DNA of 64,000 nucleotides from Nectonema munidae (lineage: Eukaryota; Nematomorpha; Nectonematoida; Nectonematidae). The notes beneath the pieces were generated by a model, which saw only the letters and a list, made by a program, of their open reading frames with translations, did no database searches and was not told the DNA's origin. The stretch spans positions 461,501-525,500 of the forward strand of contig JAUIRK010000875.1 of assembly GCA_030549495.1 (NCBI GenBank), read 5' to 3'. A program made the translations under genes and the position numbers. This document shows, piece after piece, positions 42,608 through 54,169 of the stretch. Every line of letters begins with the position of its first letter. Positions within the stretch are counted from its first letter, which is position 1.

Positions 42608-45600
42608 ATCTTCCGCCTTCAAGGTGAGAAACGAATTTGGGGTCGGCGTTTTCGAGAGCTTCTCCTGGGCAGGACAGGTTCGTTTTCAGAACAATCTTCA
42701 AATTCGTTTTCCTCTCTTTGTGCTGTGCTCTCTAACCCAGAGATTTCACTTGTCTCCGTTATTGGGGGGTCGTTGCTAGATACGTCAGCTTTACATGGAG
42801 CAAGATCGCTAGTATTGACTGTAGTTTCAAATCCGTTAGGGAAGCGTACGTATGCGTAGTTGGGGTTAGCTTCAATCAGGTCGACGCTTTCAACAACTCC
42901 GTCATGTTTGCTTGAAATGGGCGCCCGTCTCAACCAAACTCGTCCTGGTTGAAGCATCCACAAAGGCAAAGGATCGACAAAGTATGAGCGTCTGTCATGG
43001 CCAAAAAAGCGCTCGTGTGGAGTTTTATTTGTAGCAGAACAAAGAAGAGCACGAGTAGCGTCCAATACTTCATTTAGAACTTCTTCCCAGTACTTTGTTT
43101 CGAGATTCAGCGATTTCAGACGTAATTGGACTCCCTTCCAAATCGTTTTGTTGTAGCGCTCGCACTGGGCATTGCCTTGCGGATGATAACGACTAGTACG
43201 ACTAGTTGCAACTCCTTTGCTGACTAGGAATTCGCGCAGCTTCTCGGACATGAAGGAAGAGCCTCTATCAGTGTGAATATATTCCGGCACTCCAAATATC
43301 TGAAAAGGTTTTGTTAAACATTTTATCACCGTTTCAGCCTTGGTGTCTGGTACTGCACACGCGAAGGGGAAGCGACTAAACTCGTCTATTATTGTGAGAA
43401 TATAAGTGTTACTTGTAGTCGTTGGAAGGGGACCCTTGAAATCGATATTTAATCTATCCCATGGTTATTTAATAAGCTTTGATAAGTTCACGTCTTGGTC
43501 TTTCGAAAAAGCGAGGTTTAATTTCTGCGCAAATGGGACAGGACGAAACCATTTTTTTGATATCTTCGATTGAAAAAGGAAGGTTCTGAGTTTTAACAAG
43601 ATGTGCCATACGTGTTATACCAGGATGACAGAAGGAGCTGTGTATGTTGAATAAGCCTTCTTTCGTAATAGCTCCGCACGAGGTCCTGGAAAACGCGTCT
43701 GCTCCCTGATTTAGGGCCCCTGGTCTGTATATGATGTCGAAGACGTATTGAGAGAGTTCTATTCTCCAGTTCAGAAGTTTCTTGTTTTTAACCTTGCTTG
43801 TCTTCCTTGTATCAAATACAAAAGATATGGATCTTTGATCCGTGATGAGTGTAAACTTTCGTCCAAGAAGAAAATGACTCCAATGTCTTACTGCTTCAAT
43901 TATGGCGCTACCTTCCTTTTCTATCGAAGAATGATTTTTTTGACATCCATGAAGTGTTCTTGAGAAGAAGGCAACTGGTTTGCCAAGCTGATTTAGTGTT
44001 GCCGCTATTGCCAATTGGGAGGCATCTGTTTCCAGTGTGAACGGTATACTTTCGTCGATTGGCGATAGGGCAACTGCACTTAAATCTTGCTGCAGGCCTT
44101 TGAAAGCTTGGATTGCCGCTTTGTCGAGTGGGAAGTCGCGAGTTTGTGAAAGTGGTCTTACTTTTGCTGAATAGTTCTTTATCCACTTCGCGTAGTAAGC
44201 GAACATACCCATAACTCTTTGCAATTCCCTTTTGCTTCTTGGTGGATGAAGATTGAGTAAGGGTTGAACGCGTTCGGTGTCTGGACTGAGGACTCCTTTT
44301 TTGATGTGGTATCCAAGTAGATTTTAAGAGTCCGTTGAGAATACACACTTTTCTTTATTAAAGGTCAAGTTGCATTGTTGAGCAGCCTCTAGGAAGCGAG
44401 CCAGGTTTCTGTTAGTTCTTCCATGGTATTTCCACATACCGTAATGTTATCTAAGTAGACGAATGTACCAGCACATTTATACTTGAAGATTATGTCGTCT
44501 ATCATTCTTTGAAAAACAGGAACAGCGTTCGTAAGTCCAAATGGTATTCGAGTGAATTGATACAGCTTTCCCATACCTTCAAAAGCTGTAAATGGTTTTT
44601 CTTCTGGGCGAAGAGGAACTTGATGATATGCTGACTTGAGGTCTAAAGTTGTAAAAAAGGAATATTTCGCCACTTCATTAACGATATCATGAATTTTAGG
44701 CAGCGGATATGCGTCTAGCATGGTGAACTTGTTCGCCGTTTGGCTGTAGTCAATCGTCATTCTTGCTTTTCCTCCATTATGTGTTACCACGATTTGTGCC
44801 CTCCATGGCGATGAACTTTCTTCGATAATTTTCTCTTCGCGAAGTCTCTGAATCTGTTGCTTTATGAATTTCGCGTCTTCCGAAGAATAGTGTCGTGATT
44901 TCGTAGCGATGGGATGACATTTTTTTGAAAGATTCTGGAAAAGTTTGGGAGATTCTACCTTCATGATTTCTAATGACCCTAAAGACAAAGGAGTTTTCTC
45001 GCCACCATACTTGATTATTAAGCTTTCATGCGATTGAAAAACTCTTCGCCAATGATAACGTCAGCTATCAAATTTTTGAGGACAAAAAACCGTACATCTG
45101 CATAGGCCCGATTCTCTAGTGCCAGTTGTGCTTTACAAAATCCCAATGTTTGGGTGTGTGCTAGATTCGCTAGTTCCACCCTCTCTTTCGTGCTTAGTAT
45201 TGCTACTTTGATTTTCTTTGCGAAACTTTCTTTAATGAAGTTCGTTGAGGACCCTGTGTCGAACAGTATGCTTGCTCTGTTCAGGTTCACAAGTCCAGTT
45301 GTGACGGACTTTGTCAAGCCATTGAGATTCATGCAGGATAAGTTCTTACTCTTACTTCTACAAACTCTTGAAAAATGACCCAACTTTCCACACTTAAAAC
45401 ACTTTGCTTCTTTTGCTGGACAGTCGTTGCGAGTTTTATGTCGATTGTTACCACAAAAGTAACACTTGAGCTTTGCTGCAGCCAGTTTATCCCATGCCCT
45501 TTCAGAAGCATCTTCCTCCAATGCTGCCAAAGGTTCTGAATGGTCAGAGGTGGGTTTGCTTGTTGAGGCAAAGGAGTGCGGATGGGTATACTTTTCGGAA

Positions 45601-46155
45601 TTATTTTGAGCGTTTTCAAGGGATATCGCTCCGTCAGAGTTGCACTTTCCAGAAGCCTTTGTCTGATGTAGTTGTTGTTTAAACCACTTATGAATGCATC
45701 ACGTATATACTCTTGACGGTAGTGTTCAGCAGAAACAGTTTTGAAGTCACAGTCTTTGCTAGCTCTTTGTAGATTTTGGAAGAATTCGCTAATGGACTGT
45801 CCGGGGGTTTGCTTTGTTGAGGATAAAATGAATCGTGAAAATATTTCATTCTTTGGCTTGCTATAGAGCTTCTTCAGGGTTGCAATAGCATCAGGGTAAT
45901 CTTTGGCGTCTGTGATATACTGGTAAACTGCTGGAGAGATGTAATTTTCTAGGAGGAGCAATTTTCTATCATCAGAAATTTTTGCCACAAGAAGAAAATT
46001 TTCGAATGTTTTAAGCCAGTGTTGCCATTCTTTGTCAGCGTTGGGAGATTTGATGTTTGCGCCAAAACGATCAGGCTTTAAGAAATTATCCATGAAATTA
46101 TTGTGCAATAAATTGTAATGAACCGTGAAAACAAAAGAGTTTAAAGGCTTTATTG

Positions 46156-46358
46156 CACAAAACAGCAAACTAGATAATGTGCCCATAATTCATGCGCTTA
46201 TATAGCATCCACAATTTGAATACGGAGATGCAGCGGTGATTGCACTTTGCTCTTTTACGTGCACATTATTTGCATGTTGGCTGTTCGTTTGGCTTTGCAG
46301 TGCGTCTTTATTTGCATGCTGGATATTGGTTTGGGTTTGAGATAATTTGCATAGTACA
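46156..46358 (-). repeat. 5' LTR of the Ty3/Gypsy element
   Basis: About 203 bp, same termini as the LTR at 42360-42607 and very high identity to it outside the length difference. A TATATAAGCGCATGAATT stretch (minus strand) within it is a plausible TATA-type promoter core. Confidence 0.9.
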
Positions 46359-46463
46359 CCCATTTACGACCAATGTTCCCAAAGGGAATGCAGACGATTC
46401 CTACTTTAAATGGAATTAAATAGGAATTACTAAACTCGTCTGCTTTGCTTGGTCTTAAATGGG
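46359..46463. mobile_element. piggyBac-like MITE abutting the LTR element
   Basis: CCCATTTACGACCAATGTTC to GCTTGGTCTTAAATGGG is a full body of the TTAA MITE family (compare 10497-10602). Its left TTAA is replaced by the LTR terminus. The right side reads TTATTAA. The retroelement therefore lies exactly at the MITE's left boundary. Confidence 0.75.
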
Positions 46464-46569
46464 TTATTAAAAAGATGAAGCATTTCTCATAATTATAAAA
46501 TATATATCAATTAGATTTTTTTCACAATTTATTAGCAAAATAAAATGAAAAAATGGAACACCATCGGTT

Positions 46570-48407
46570 TCAATGCGATTTCTGCATTTGTTTTCCATTG
46601 ACCAGTGCCTCAATATTTGGCTTGATTTTTGAAATTGCGCAGCGCAAATCAGATTCAAGATCAATCAGGCGGTTTCGCGATTTTATTTTGATTTGAACGA
46701 TGCTTGAAAACCCAGACTCGCACTGGTACTTCGAAGGAAATGCAACTAGAAGTGTGAGAGCGGACAAAGCAACGCGAGGATACAAGTCATACATTGTAGC
46801 CCAGAATGCGTTTAGATTTTTGTTTGCAAAAACAGCCTTTGTTGATGAGTGATTTATCAAATCAAAAAACTGTTCTATGACGTTCTCCGCTTCTTCTGGA
46901 AAGTTATTAACTTGGAAACAGAATGGATCTCTTGTTAAAACGAGTATTGGGTTATTGATCTTGAAGTCAGAGAAATAGCGATTAAACTTGTCCAGAAGCC
47001 TGTTGAGGTAAATGACGATGTTGTTTTTCGTCGCTGACGCCACCTGCAGTTTCACTGATTCGAGCCTACGTTGGAAAAAACGTTGCACTACGGCCAGTTT
47101 CAAACATTCCTCGCCAAAGATCAAGTTTCGAGACGAAAGCGTTTACTTTATCTCGATGCCCAATTATATTGCAATCCGGTCACTGTAGCTTTCGGTTAAG
47201 CTCATTCAGGTGACTAAACATATCTGCCAGAAATGTCAGCCTGTACTGGAATTCCTTATCAGAAACAATAGTTTTTAAATCTTCTTTATCTCTTTCTTCC
47301 AAGAACTGTGTCACTTCAGGGAGCAAATGCACAAGCCTACTCAACATATCGCCTTTTGACAGCCAACGCACAAAAGTGTGGAACAAGAGTCCTTTGTAGT
47401 CGGATTTCAAATCGTGGCACAACCCTCGAGAGTTGAGAGCGCTTGCTTTAACATAATTTACAATTCTAATGGCCGCATCAAGCGTTTCTTTAAGCGGTTG
47501 AGTCATTATTCTTTACGCAAGCGCTTCTCGATGTATAATACAGTGCTGTGTTACCTTAGGATTTTTTTGCTTCACTAGTTGCGCAAATCCAGACCTCACA
47601 CCCAACATAACAGGAGCTCCATCTGTCCAAACATGGACAAGTTTGTCCCAGTCCAATCCTTCCTTTTCAAAAAAATCGTTAACAAGCTGCATTACATCGA
47701 TAGCTTGAGTTGTTGTTTCTAGTGAGCAGCAAAATAATAAGTCTTCTTCGATGTTTTGATTGAAGACGTAACGAACAAAGACAATTAGTTGAGACAAATT
47801 CGCCACATCCACAGACTCATCTAATTGAATAGCAAAGACAGGAGACGCTTTCACTCTTGCCAAGAGTTACGACTTGATATTGGACGACATATCAAAAATG
47901 CGTGACTAACGGTATCGTTGGATAGAGAAATTTGTTTCATCTTCGCTACTGCAGATTCGCCAAGCAAAATATCAGCACATGAGATGAGGCACGGCTTTAT
48001 GAGCGCTCTGCGTTCTTTGCCTTTTCTACCAGAAGAGAAACAGCATACGATGAGTGCACGATTGCTCTTGACTCAGTTTGAAATTTTCCGTCATGGTCCA
48101 TCTTCATTTTCTTCAAACAGTTTGCTTTTGATTCAAAAAATGGTCTCTTACTGTTAGCAAGCTCAAGGTGTACATTGGAGAGATGCATCTTCAGTTGATG
48201 AGGCTTCATTGAATCATTACTGAGCGTTTTGTGGCAAATAACACACTGAGGCAACTGTCCGTTGCGTCCTTCAACAAACGTGAAACCGTAGTCCATGTAC
48301 TTGTCATATTTTCTTTTAGCTCTGATTTTTTCATGCTTCACCCTACTTTCATTATTCTCACTCATAAATTCTTTTTTTTCTTTATTCATCTCTATCAAAT
48401 AGGACAA
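46570..48407 (-). pseudogene. hAT transposase (ZBED5/SCAND3-like), lightly broken
   Basis: From the N-terminus (48407) a basic stretch leads to a BED-type zinc finger (CVICHKTLSNDSMKPHQLKM, then HLSNVH). The RNase H-like core follows, with Asp in AIQLDESVDVANLSQLIVFV and in HVWTDGAPVMLGVRSGFAQL, then an HCIIHREALA block. The helical insertion domain (NYVKASALNSRG, FVRWLSKGDMLSRLVHLLPE) follows, and the protein ends with LLVAFPSKYQCESGFSSIVQ then IKIKSRNRL, the family's variant of the hAT dimerisation motif. About 550 of the usual 600 or so residues are recognisable. One in-frame TAA (about 47510) and roughly three frame changes break it. The terminal inverted repeats were not identified. Domesticated genes of this group exist in vertebrates, but the breaks argue against domestication here. 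Confidence 0.88.
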
Positions 48408-48584
48408 TTTAATCGTTTTTATTTATTAATATTTGAAAATGATGGAAAAGATAAAATAAATAATGAAAAAGTTAATAGATGAAATAGACAACAATTAAAA
48501 ATTTTATAATAATTTATCTAATAATAATCAAGCTCATGGATCTCATTACATATATTCTCATACATCAAAAATTTTAATAAAAAT

Positions 48585-48866
48585 TAGGGCCGTGAAATTT
48601 AATGACTAATTCATCGATTAATCGTTAATTTATTTTGGCAAATTACATAATCTTGGTTTACAATTGTTAGATGAAGATAATATTGAAGATGTTGCCAACG
48701 TTTATAAGAGAAAACGTACACTCCTTAAATTTAATTTTCAAATGAAAGATATTTTTTAAATTAATTTGTTCGCAAATGTACTGATGTTTTGATTTAATCG
48801 AAATTAACTCTCAATTAATCGTTAAAAAAAATGAACTATTAAAAATAAATTAATCGTTACCACCCA
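48585..48866. mobile_element. hAT-type MITE, 282 bp
   Basis: The ends are TAGGGCCGTGAAATTTAATG and, in reverse complement, TGGGTGGTAACGATTAATTT. AATCGTTAA words occur inside both ends, and the exact octamer ATAAAAAT flanks both sides (48577-48584 and 48867-48874). The octamer is AT-only, so its match is weaker evidence than in the other MITEs. Confidence 0.6.
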
Positions 48867-48874
48867 ATAAAAAT

Positions 48875-49390
48875 ACATAAAATAAAATAATTTTTATCAA
48901 AAATTTTTGGGGTGAGCATAAGTTAAAAAAATGTTAAAGTGAGGCAAATCGTAAAACAAAGAGGAATGCTTACGTAAATTTAAATGCAAAGGAAAAAAAC
49001 TTTATTAAAAGCAAAACAAATGCTTGATAGATCAGCAAATGATGAAATTTGTCAGTGATGGAAGAAAGCGAATGAATAAAGTAATAAATAACTTAGGTTC
49101 ACTCAATGTGTTAGCAATAAGTAGATTGTGAATAAGGAAGCAATCAGTGTGTAATGATTGATGAATGATGATAGTGCTGTGTGTGCTTACGCCAACTTAT
49201 ATGCAAGACTGGGCTCATTGCTGAATGTATGTGTGTGTGTGTTCCAAGATATGGATGGAGAAATGATTTTTTTATGTTTGGCATATTGGAAATGCTCAGT
49301 GTGATGCTATAGTTACTTTCATGTTTTGTCGGAAATTTTAAAATATTGATTTTTTAGGCGACACAAACGGATGGAATTCCCCACTTAGCA
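48875..49390. other. spacer with a short (GT)n run
   Basis: A small GT microsatellite lies near 49226-49240. Otherwise no feature is supported. GGAATTCCCCACT words repeated at 49372-49430 may belong to the end of the hAT element that follows. Confidence 0.35.
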
Positions 49391-49393
49391 ACA

Positions 49394-51660
49394 TCACCAT
49401 TCCCCACTAGTGGGGAATTCCTCACCGGTTAAGAAAGACTGGTTTAAATTGATGAAAAGTATAGCATTACAAGTTTTCCAGCTCATTTGGTTTCGCTCTA
49501 GAGTGCAAACGTCGTTCATTGCACTGAACCCACGTTCGCACTCAGCTGTAGAAATGGGAAAAGTATTTATTATTTTCAAAAAATTCTTGTACTCGGTTGA
49601 TTGAGCCCCTGATTTGAATTCGCGAAATGCGGAAACGATAAAAATATACCTGCTTGAAATATCGTGCGACGTCCATCACTTCCCTGTCTCCGTTAGTAAG
49701 CAACTCATCTTCTTCTTTGGGCCACCTTCTTAGGTTCATATAACTACAATTTGTCATCAATTTTGAATCGAATCGACTACTCAAATTGTCAATAAGAGCT
49801 TGAATGAATTGGCTACGGAAATTAGACTGGGGAGAATCGGATAATTTAATGCCTTTTAAAGTTCCCTCTTTTTCAGCTCCTCCATGTGTTCGAGAAAAGA
49901 TTGTCCTCCTTTTCTTTGTATAATTCCAAAATTTTTCAAAGTCGAAGGATTTCTGCTGAAATTGATATAAGATGAGCTATTTGTTTTTGCATCTTAAAAA
50001 AGAAATGAACGTAAAAACATATGGATACATAATACAAAAAATAGAAAATATCAAGAGACTTACATTTAAACTTAATGCTTTCAGTTCATATAAACAGTCT
50101 TTGATAGTACACATTTGTTCAATAACTTGTAATCGCTCCATAATATTAGCCATTTTCTTCAACTTTGCATCCGATTTAGAGAATAAAGCATGAATTGCCT
50201 GATAGTTGTTCCATAGACTATCAACAGCTGAAAATGAAGAAAAACACCATCTCACATCAAAAATCCTAGCAACTTTACGAAGTTTGCACTCCAAGTCATT
50301 TGCAACACTTTCCAACAAACGTTGATTTTTTGGAGAGCGGGAGAAAGTAGAATAGAGTTTGTCCAAAAAGATGGTGAGTGATTAACTTGAGTGACACTTT
50401 TTATTGCATCGTGCACAGTGAGCTCAAGTCGATGAGCGAGACAATGAAAAGATGGCAATTCAGGAACACCAATGAGATTAGAAAATGTCTTAATGAGGTC
50501 GCCTTTGTGACCAATCATCACAGACCATCAGATCCAACAGCCAAAATTTTACGTTTGACAACTTCGATGCCAAGCGCAGGCGCAAATGACTCAAAAGGGG
50601 GTCTGGAAAATTAATTCAGCTCTCCCATCATTTAACTTTGACATTTCCCAAAATAAATTCTGAACGTCTCCTTTTACATCAAGTCTAACATAGGAAATTA
50701 AAACAGACAAATTGCTTACAGTGGTTGACTCATTCACCATAATTGAAAAGTGCAAACATTCAGAACTTTGTATGTGTGCAATGAGTTCAGCTTTCATTTC
50801 TTGCGCTATAAATGTGATAATATTTTTGCAAGCATGATCACTAAATAGTAATAATCCCATTTTAAGTCCATTCAATTGTTGGAGTTCTATTATTTTTGTA
50901 CTTTTTGAAAGACAAGTCTTCTTTAGCAATGATATACGCTGTCCTAAATACTCGAACCTTTTCTTGGTGCCTAGATTCCACGAAATTTGAAGCTTGTAAA
51001 CGCTTTTCATTGATGGAAGCCGTAATTAAATCCTTATCTCTGTCTTTGATAGCTTCAACAATTAAATTATGAGACTTTGATTTCGAGTGCTTGGGTCGTT
51101 CACAATTGACGTCAACTAAAACGGGGGGGGGGGGGGGGTATCCAAAGTTGACATAAGTCGATTTTGTTAAGTGATGATATATCTAAAAGTTGACATGAGG
51201 GGGGGGGGGGTTGAAATTTTTCAAAAAAAAGGTTGACGTCAATTGTGAACGACCCCCTAACTTTCTCAGATAACTCTTTTCTTTCTTTGCCCTTTACTCC
51301 TCCAACTGAGACGCCTATTTCACTTCATTGCTTTCCTGCACGTAAGCCAGTTGATACATACTTAAGCGGCATTTTCATAAAGTCTTCGCACTTTTTGCAG
51401 AAAAGTTTTTGATCTTTGTGAGTTAGCCATGGATGATGATTTTTCCAGATGTTATAGAGTGTCTGTAAGTCCGATTGGCAATTGGTTCACCTCTTTTGGA
51501 GCGATTTCTTCAGAACTTATGCTTTCTTCATTTATATCTTGGAAAAAAGGTGGCTCAAAGCTAAAAGATGGCATTGATTCATCGACAGTTTGCTCAGCTT
51601 CATCCCTAGCTTTTTTGCTGCCTCTTGACTCTTTAAAAACCTATGGAAAAATTTAACTGA
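49394..51660 (-). pseudogene. hAT transposase (KIAA1586-like), broken, carrying a nested MITE
   Basis: Read from right to left. A linker (SQEAAKK...) comes first, then a Cys-rich N-terminal finger (WLTHKDQKLFCKKCEDFMKM, PLKYVSTGLRAG, about 51420-51320). The frame resumes after the MITE at 51093-51255 with SHNLIVEAIKDRDKDLITAS. The catalytic region follows (HFSIMVNESTTVSNLSVLIS; MMIGHKGDLIKTFSNLIG; FHCLAHRLELTVHDAIKSV), with DVRWCFSSFSAV, THGGAEKEGTLKGIKLSDSP and MSSRFDSKLMTNCSYMNLRR after it. The terminal dimerisation motif is FPISTAECERGFSAMNDVCT. This series is characteristic of KIAA1586-like hAT proteins. Several frame changes and stops separate the blocks. An AT-rich non-matching stretch near 49950-50060 may be an intron or insertion. 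Confidence 0.85.
51093..51255. mobile_element. MITE with perfect 24-bp inverted ends and G-runs, inside the hAT gene
   Basis: The left end is GGGTCGTTCACAATTGACGT then CAAC, and the right end is its exact complement (51232-51255). Inside are two long G-runs and AAGTTGACAT words. The flanking transposase coding sequence is recognisable on both sides, so the element is a clean insertion, but no 8-bp duplication is visible. Confidence 0.85.
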
Positions 51661-51899
51661 AAATGAACTGATAAGTATTATGAAAAAAATGTAAAAAAGC
51701 AAATTGAGTAAGGTTAAATCATATAAAGAAATAATTGATGTCTTTGAGTCCCTGGCTCGACTGATATTTTTTTCTTTGGGCGGGATAATATTTTTCATAG
51801 GGGGGGGGGTATAAATCACTCCATCCTCCCTTAATTCGCACCTAGGTCCCATCCACAAATAAGGACATTGCTTTTGAGAACCAGTAAGACCTTGCTAAT
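51661..51899. other. spacer between hAT and LINE relics
   Basis: It contains a 10-bp G-run and a CCTAGGTCCCATCCACAAAT word that may be transposon terminal sequence. It is too little to assign. Confidence 0.25.
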
Positions 51900-54165
51900 T
51901 TTCAATTTATTACAAAAAAATGCTCTGTTTGACTAAAAAATTTATCATGATAGTCATAATTTTACCAATGACTGGTAGACTAAGAGCTAATACTTTTAGG
52001 CTAATCCGGTCAATGCTAAAAGATTTCTTATTTTTTAGCTTATTTACAGCGATGTAGATATAATTAATAGAAACTTCAGTAAAGAAGAATGAAGAGGATT
52101 GTGAAGAAAAAAAACTGTCAAGGTATTCATATCTAAACTGGAGTTATCTGGTATACGGTCATAAATCTCTATAAATCCCGAAACATCAAGTTGAATTTTA
52201 TCCTTCTACGACTTATTTTTCAATAGAGTGTTCAAAGTTCGCAAAATTGTACTATTATTACAAGAGGAAAATTTAGAAAAATAAAATTTGGACTTGGCTT
52301 TTTTTATCATAAATTTATATTTCTTCCAAATACTTTTATACTTAGATTGATTGTACTGAAAATGATTTTTACGAAATTATTTATAAAGCTTTACTTTATA
52401 GAATAGCAGCTAGATCCTCAGTGCACCATGGTAAGGAATTTTTCTTCTTGTTAGTTAAGAAAGGAAAAGATTGTTAGAAGCAGTTCTGAAAAATATTGTA
52501 AAAACTATCATATATCTCATTTGCATTCCTTGAAGATAAGCAATGTGAAAATTCAGCAGTTGACAAATTGAATAAAAACAAACTATAGGATTGAGCTGAA
52601 AATTTTCGCTTGTAGGTTTTTGAAAATCTATTTATATTTTTGGATAAAGGTAAAATGAGGAGATTAGCACAATGATCCCTAATATGACAATTTATATTGA
52701 AAGAATGTAAATTACGCGGCTGATTTGTGAAAATGTTATCTATTAGGGTCTTAGATTTTGATATTCGAGTTGGTTTAGAAATGGTTGCGAAAAATTACTG
52801 GTAAACATTAAATTAAGAAAATCAAAAGGCTGCTTGTTCTGATGAATATTAAGAGTGTTTAAAGTCTCCAAAAATAAAAAAAACTTCAACCTTAACCAGT
52901 TCAAGGTAGTGTTTTAGAGATAAAAAAAATCGGGAATCGACGAATTAGGTGGCCTATAAACCACTAATACTGTGACTTTCACTTTAGATTGCTTAAATTT
53001 GACAAAAAGAAAATCAGTAGTCAGTTCAGAAAATTCTGCAGCATTATTTTTAGCTTCTATAGAAAATACATATCCTTCCGCTAGTCTTATTTCTTTCTTT
53101 GAAAATACAAGTGTACCCGTCAAGACTAAAATTCATAAAACTGCTAGAGTTCCAGATTTCAGTGAAAACAATAAAGTCCGGGAAAAAGAACAGATTTAAA
53201 AAAATAAGAAAATTCGAAAAATTTGATAACAAGCTTCTTATATTTAAGTGATAAAGAGCAAGAAAATGTATTATGTGAGTGTTATGGCCTAAGGAGTAGT
53301 AGAAATAAACTTTATTGAAAGAACCAAAACACCGCAAAAAGGTAATAATTACGTTACAAAGATAACATAAAATGTGAACGATATATATATACAAAAACAT
53401 TTAGTGGTGCTTCAGGGTGTATTTACAAAGTATGTGAAAGCATGCTAAACAGCCAGTGATGTTCAAGAATAATTGTAACTTGTGAAAACACTTATTACAG
53501 TGAGGAAAGAGGCAATTCATCCTCATGTAAATAGTTAGTTTTACTGAATTCAGAAAAAATATCAAGATCATAACGATCAACTTCACTACTAAATATCATA
53601 ATATTTAGCTTTAGTGTTCAACTTTACATAATTAAGATTTTGTTTTTTTGTAGGACAATTTGAATCAAAAGCTCCATGATTATAATCATTAAAGTTTTTT
53701 GATTTGCCGTTTGTGCATTTGTAAAGGTTATTATTGTCAGAAACATCACATAACTCTGATGTATCATACTGTGTACTCAACAGCATGGCATTTCATCCCA
53801 ATGAACAAGACATACCTATTTTTTCCAATAAAACTTCTGATTATGGGATGCATAGTAAATACGTATTTTTATTGCTTTTGGTACTAAACTTTAAGAAAAG
53901 TATTTTAAAAGTCTTTCCTTTGTCTATAAAGTTTTTATATATTCATTTTTGCTAACATGATCGAGGACATTTTCGGCCTTAATCTCATTAGTGGGATTTT
54001 TTATAATAACCTTTGTGTTGAAAATCGAATTTTTGTTAATATGTATAGACTCACTAAGGTTAGCTTTTTTAGTAAAAGATTCCTTGATATTATTGAAGCA
54101 GAATTAGGAAAAAAATTTCTAGTCTTCTTAATATTCTCATTAAATATTCATATTAAATTATAATA
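51900..54165 (-). mobile_element. CR1/Daphne-like LINE relic (end of ORF1 and endonuclease)
   Basis: Minus-strand pieces include an ORF1-like segment (PTNEIKAENVLDHVSKNEYI, about 54000-53920) and a degraded third zinc knuckle. They are followed by NCPTKKQNLNYVKLNTKAKY (about 53660-53600). The APE endonuclease follows (YHLNIRSLLSNFSNFLIFLN, FTEIWNSSSF, about 53270-53120; FSELTTDFLFVKFKQSKVKV, VVYRPPNSSI, about 53030-52930; SKSKTLIDNIFTNQPRNLHS, about 52760-52700), then the linker toward RT (WCTEDLAAIL, YNQSKYKSIWKKYKFMIKKA). The order matches the better-preserved LINE at 59.7-63.5 kb, but the sequence is well diverged, so it is a separate older subfamily. RT is absent, and many stops are present. 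Confidence 0.8.
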
Positions 54166-54169
54166 AGTC

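Larger units (their letters stand above)
42360..46358 (-). mobile_element. fossil Ty3/Gypsy LTR retrotransposon
   Basis: A 4.0-kb element read on the minus strand, with LTRs at both ends and gag then pol between them. Gag lies at about 45.5-46.1 kb and is followed by zinc knuckles. Protease (DTGSS), reverse transcriptase, RNase H and an integrase with HHCC and core domains run from about 45.3 to 42.6 kb. The protease-RT-RNase H-integrase order places it in Ty3/Gypsy. No envelope gene is seen. It is broken, with several breaks in its coding region. The LTRs remain very alike, so the insertion is fairly young. No target duplication could be identified. On its upstream side it directly abuts a truncated TTAA MITE. 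Confidence 0.92.

Noticed and set aside
42441-42859. Plus-strand open frames over the left LTR and integrase end
   Set aside because: They are antisense to the minus-strand retroelement and show only low-complexity Phe/Leu/Cys repeats from the LTR.
51121-51212. G-runs as a functional G-quadruplex or regulatory site
   Set aside because: They are internal parts of a MITE and may be unstable in length; similar runs mark several transposon ends in the window.
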